From assembly GCA_020696885.1 (NCBI GenBank), contig JAJFMS010000223.1, positions 1-6,283 of the forward strand: a DNA stretch of 6,283 nucleotides. Reading direction: 5' to 3'. Positions 6,019 through 6,283 of the stretch are shown piece by piece. Numbering within the stretch: the stretch's first letter is position 1; each line of letters starts with the position of its first letter. The stretch comes from Armatimonadota bacterium (GTDB taxonomy: Bacteria; Armatimonadota; SYMT01). The notes beneath the pieces are model-generated. The model was not told the DNA's origin. It did no database searches and saw only the letters and a list, made by a program, of their open reading frames with translations. Position numbers and translations under genes: made by a program.

Positions 6019-6070
6019 CCCGCCGTCCCGGAGGGACGACCGCCCGCTAGCCCAGCGTTTCAACGTCGGG
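6019..6070. repeat. Composite hairpin repeat, copy C
   Basis: A 52-bp copy of the unit at 5948, identical over the first 24 bases, including CGTCCC-GGA-GGGACG (6024-6038). It differs in the 4-base linker and in the second hairpin (6051-6070), where CCCAGCGTTTCAACGTCGGG has lost two central-arm pairs relative to the perfect palindrome of copy B. Confidence 0.8.
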
Positions 6071-6091
6071 CGAACAACCGCCCGTTAACGG
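6067..6091 (-). other. Hairpins directly after the minus-strand gene
   Basis: CGGGCG-AACAAC-CGCCCG (6067-6084) is a perfect 6-bp stem with a 6-nt loop, overlapped by the 10-bp palindrome CCGTTAACGG (6082-6091) that abuts the stop codon at 6093-6095. Either could slow or end transcription of the minus-strand gene, but no T run follows, so it is not a standard terminator. Confidence 0.4.
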
Positions 6092-6092
6092 T

Positions 6093-6283
6093 TCATGCCG
6101 CTTTGGCTTCCCGCCCACTCTCGGCGTCGGCGATCAGCGCTTCCATTTGCGCCACGATGGCGTCCCACGTCTTCTCGTTCGCCTTCTCCAGGCCGAGGCG
6201 TGCGCGCTCCGTGTTGTCCTCCGCCAGCGCCGCCTTCGCCGCGGAGACGTACTTCGCCGGCGAGTAGGCCAGCCGGACGATAT
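6093..6283 (-). CDS. C-terminal part of a possible glycosyltransferase (5' end outside window)
   Basis: The frame is open from the window edge to TGA at 6095-6093 and gives 62 residues plus the stop. The visible segment is helical and Ala/Glu/Lys-rich: AYSPAKYVSAAKAALAED, then RARLGLEKANEKTWDAIVAQ, then MEALIADAESGREAKAA. The pattern of an alpha-helix containing AALAED, then a basic helix ending in a conserved Trp (KTWDAIVAQMEALI), resembles the C-terminal helices of GT-B glycosyltransferases, where the last Rossmann fold ends in a Trp-containing helix. The nucleotide-sugar site is outside the window, so the assignment is tentative and another helical protein is possible. The gene converges on leuS across the repeat region. 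Confidence 0.45.
   Translation of the reverse strand, partial: IVRLAYSPAKYVSAAKAALAEDNTERARLGLEKANEKTWDAIVAQMEALIADAESGREAKAA

Noticed and set aside
5645..6063. Minus- and plus-strand frames of about 90-120 codons in the repeat region
   Set aside because: They read through several perfect hairpins and two copies of the repeat, have no clear ribosome binding site, and look like no protein family I recognise.
5811..6070. CRISPR array
   Set aside because: The copies are only three, divergent, internally palindromic over their whole length and unevenly spaced, with no cas genes in view.

Overview
The window is GC-rich bacterial chromosome with dense coding. The LeuRS has a catalytic motif of the form HVGHWYPM rather than the more common bacterial HxGHxxNY, a variant I associate with deep-branching lineages such as Chloroflexota or Armatimonadota. 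The hairpin repeats after leuS also recall intergenic repeats of Armatimonadota, Planctomycetota and Verrucomicrobiota. The phylum assignment is an inference and is weak.

Left part (1-1742, minus strand): a two-gene signalling unit. An ANTAR-type response regulator with its own promoter (GTG start at 1742) is followed, after a spacer of about 210 bp, by a protein with an N-terminal coiled coil and two tandem GAF domains that runs off the window. The pair resembles the PdtaR/PdtaS logic: a GAF-containing sensor and a receiver-ANTAR output that binds RNA.

Middle (1743-2923): a 224-bp divergent intergenic region with two good sigma-70-type promoters that face each other, so the predicted 5' ends of the two transcripts overlap around a GC-rich inverted repeat. 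The rightward promoter serves an uncharacterised polytopic membrane protein of about 294 residues. It carries three signatures placed like those of presenilin / signal peptide peptidase intramembrane aspartyl proteases: an Asp in one hydrophobic segment, GPAD in a later one (compare GxGD), and PAL before another. This is the most interesting candidate in the window.

Right-centre (2924-5512): a complete bacterial leucyl-tRNA synthetase gene (leuS), 72 bp behind the membrane protein gene and possibly co-transcribed with it.

Right end (5513-6283): leuS is followed by a 44-bp perfect palindrome (probable terminator), then by about 490 bp packed with short hairpins, including three related copies of a composite two-hairpin repeat. 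The repeats lie between convergent genes. The window closes with the C-terminal 62 codons of a minus-strand gene, possibly a glycosyltransferase.
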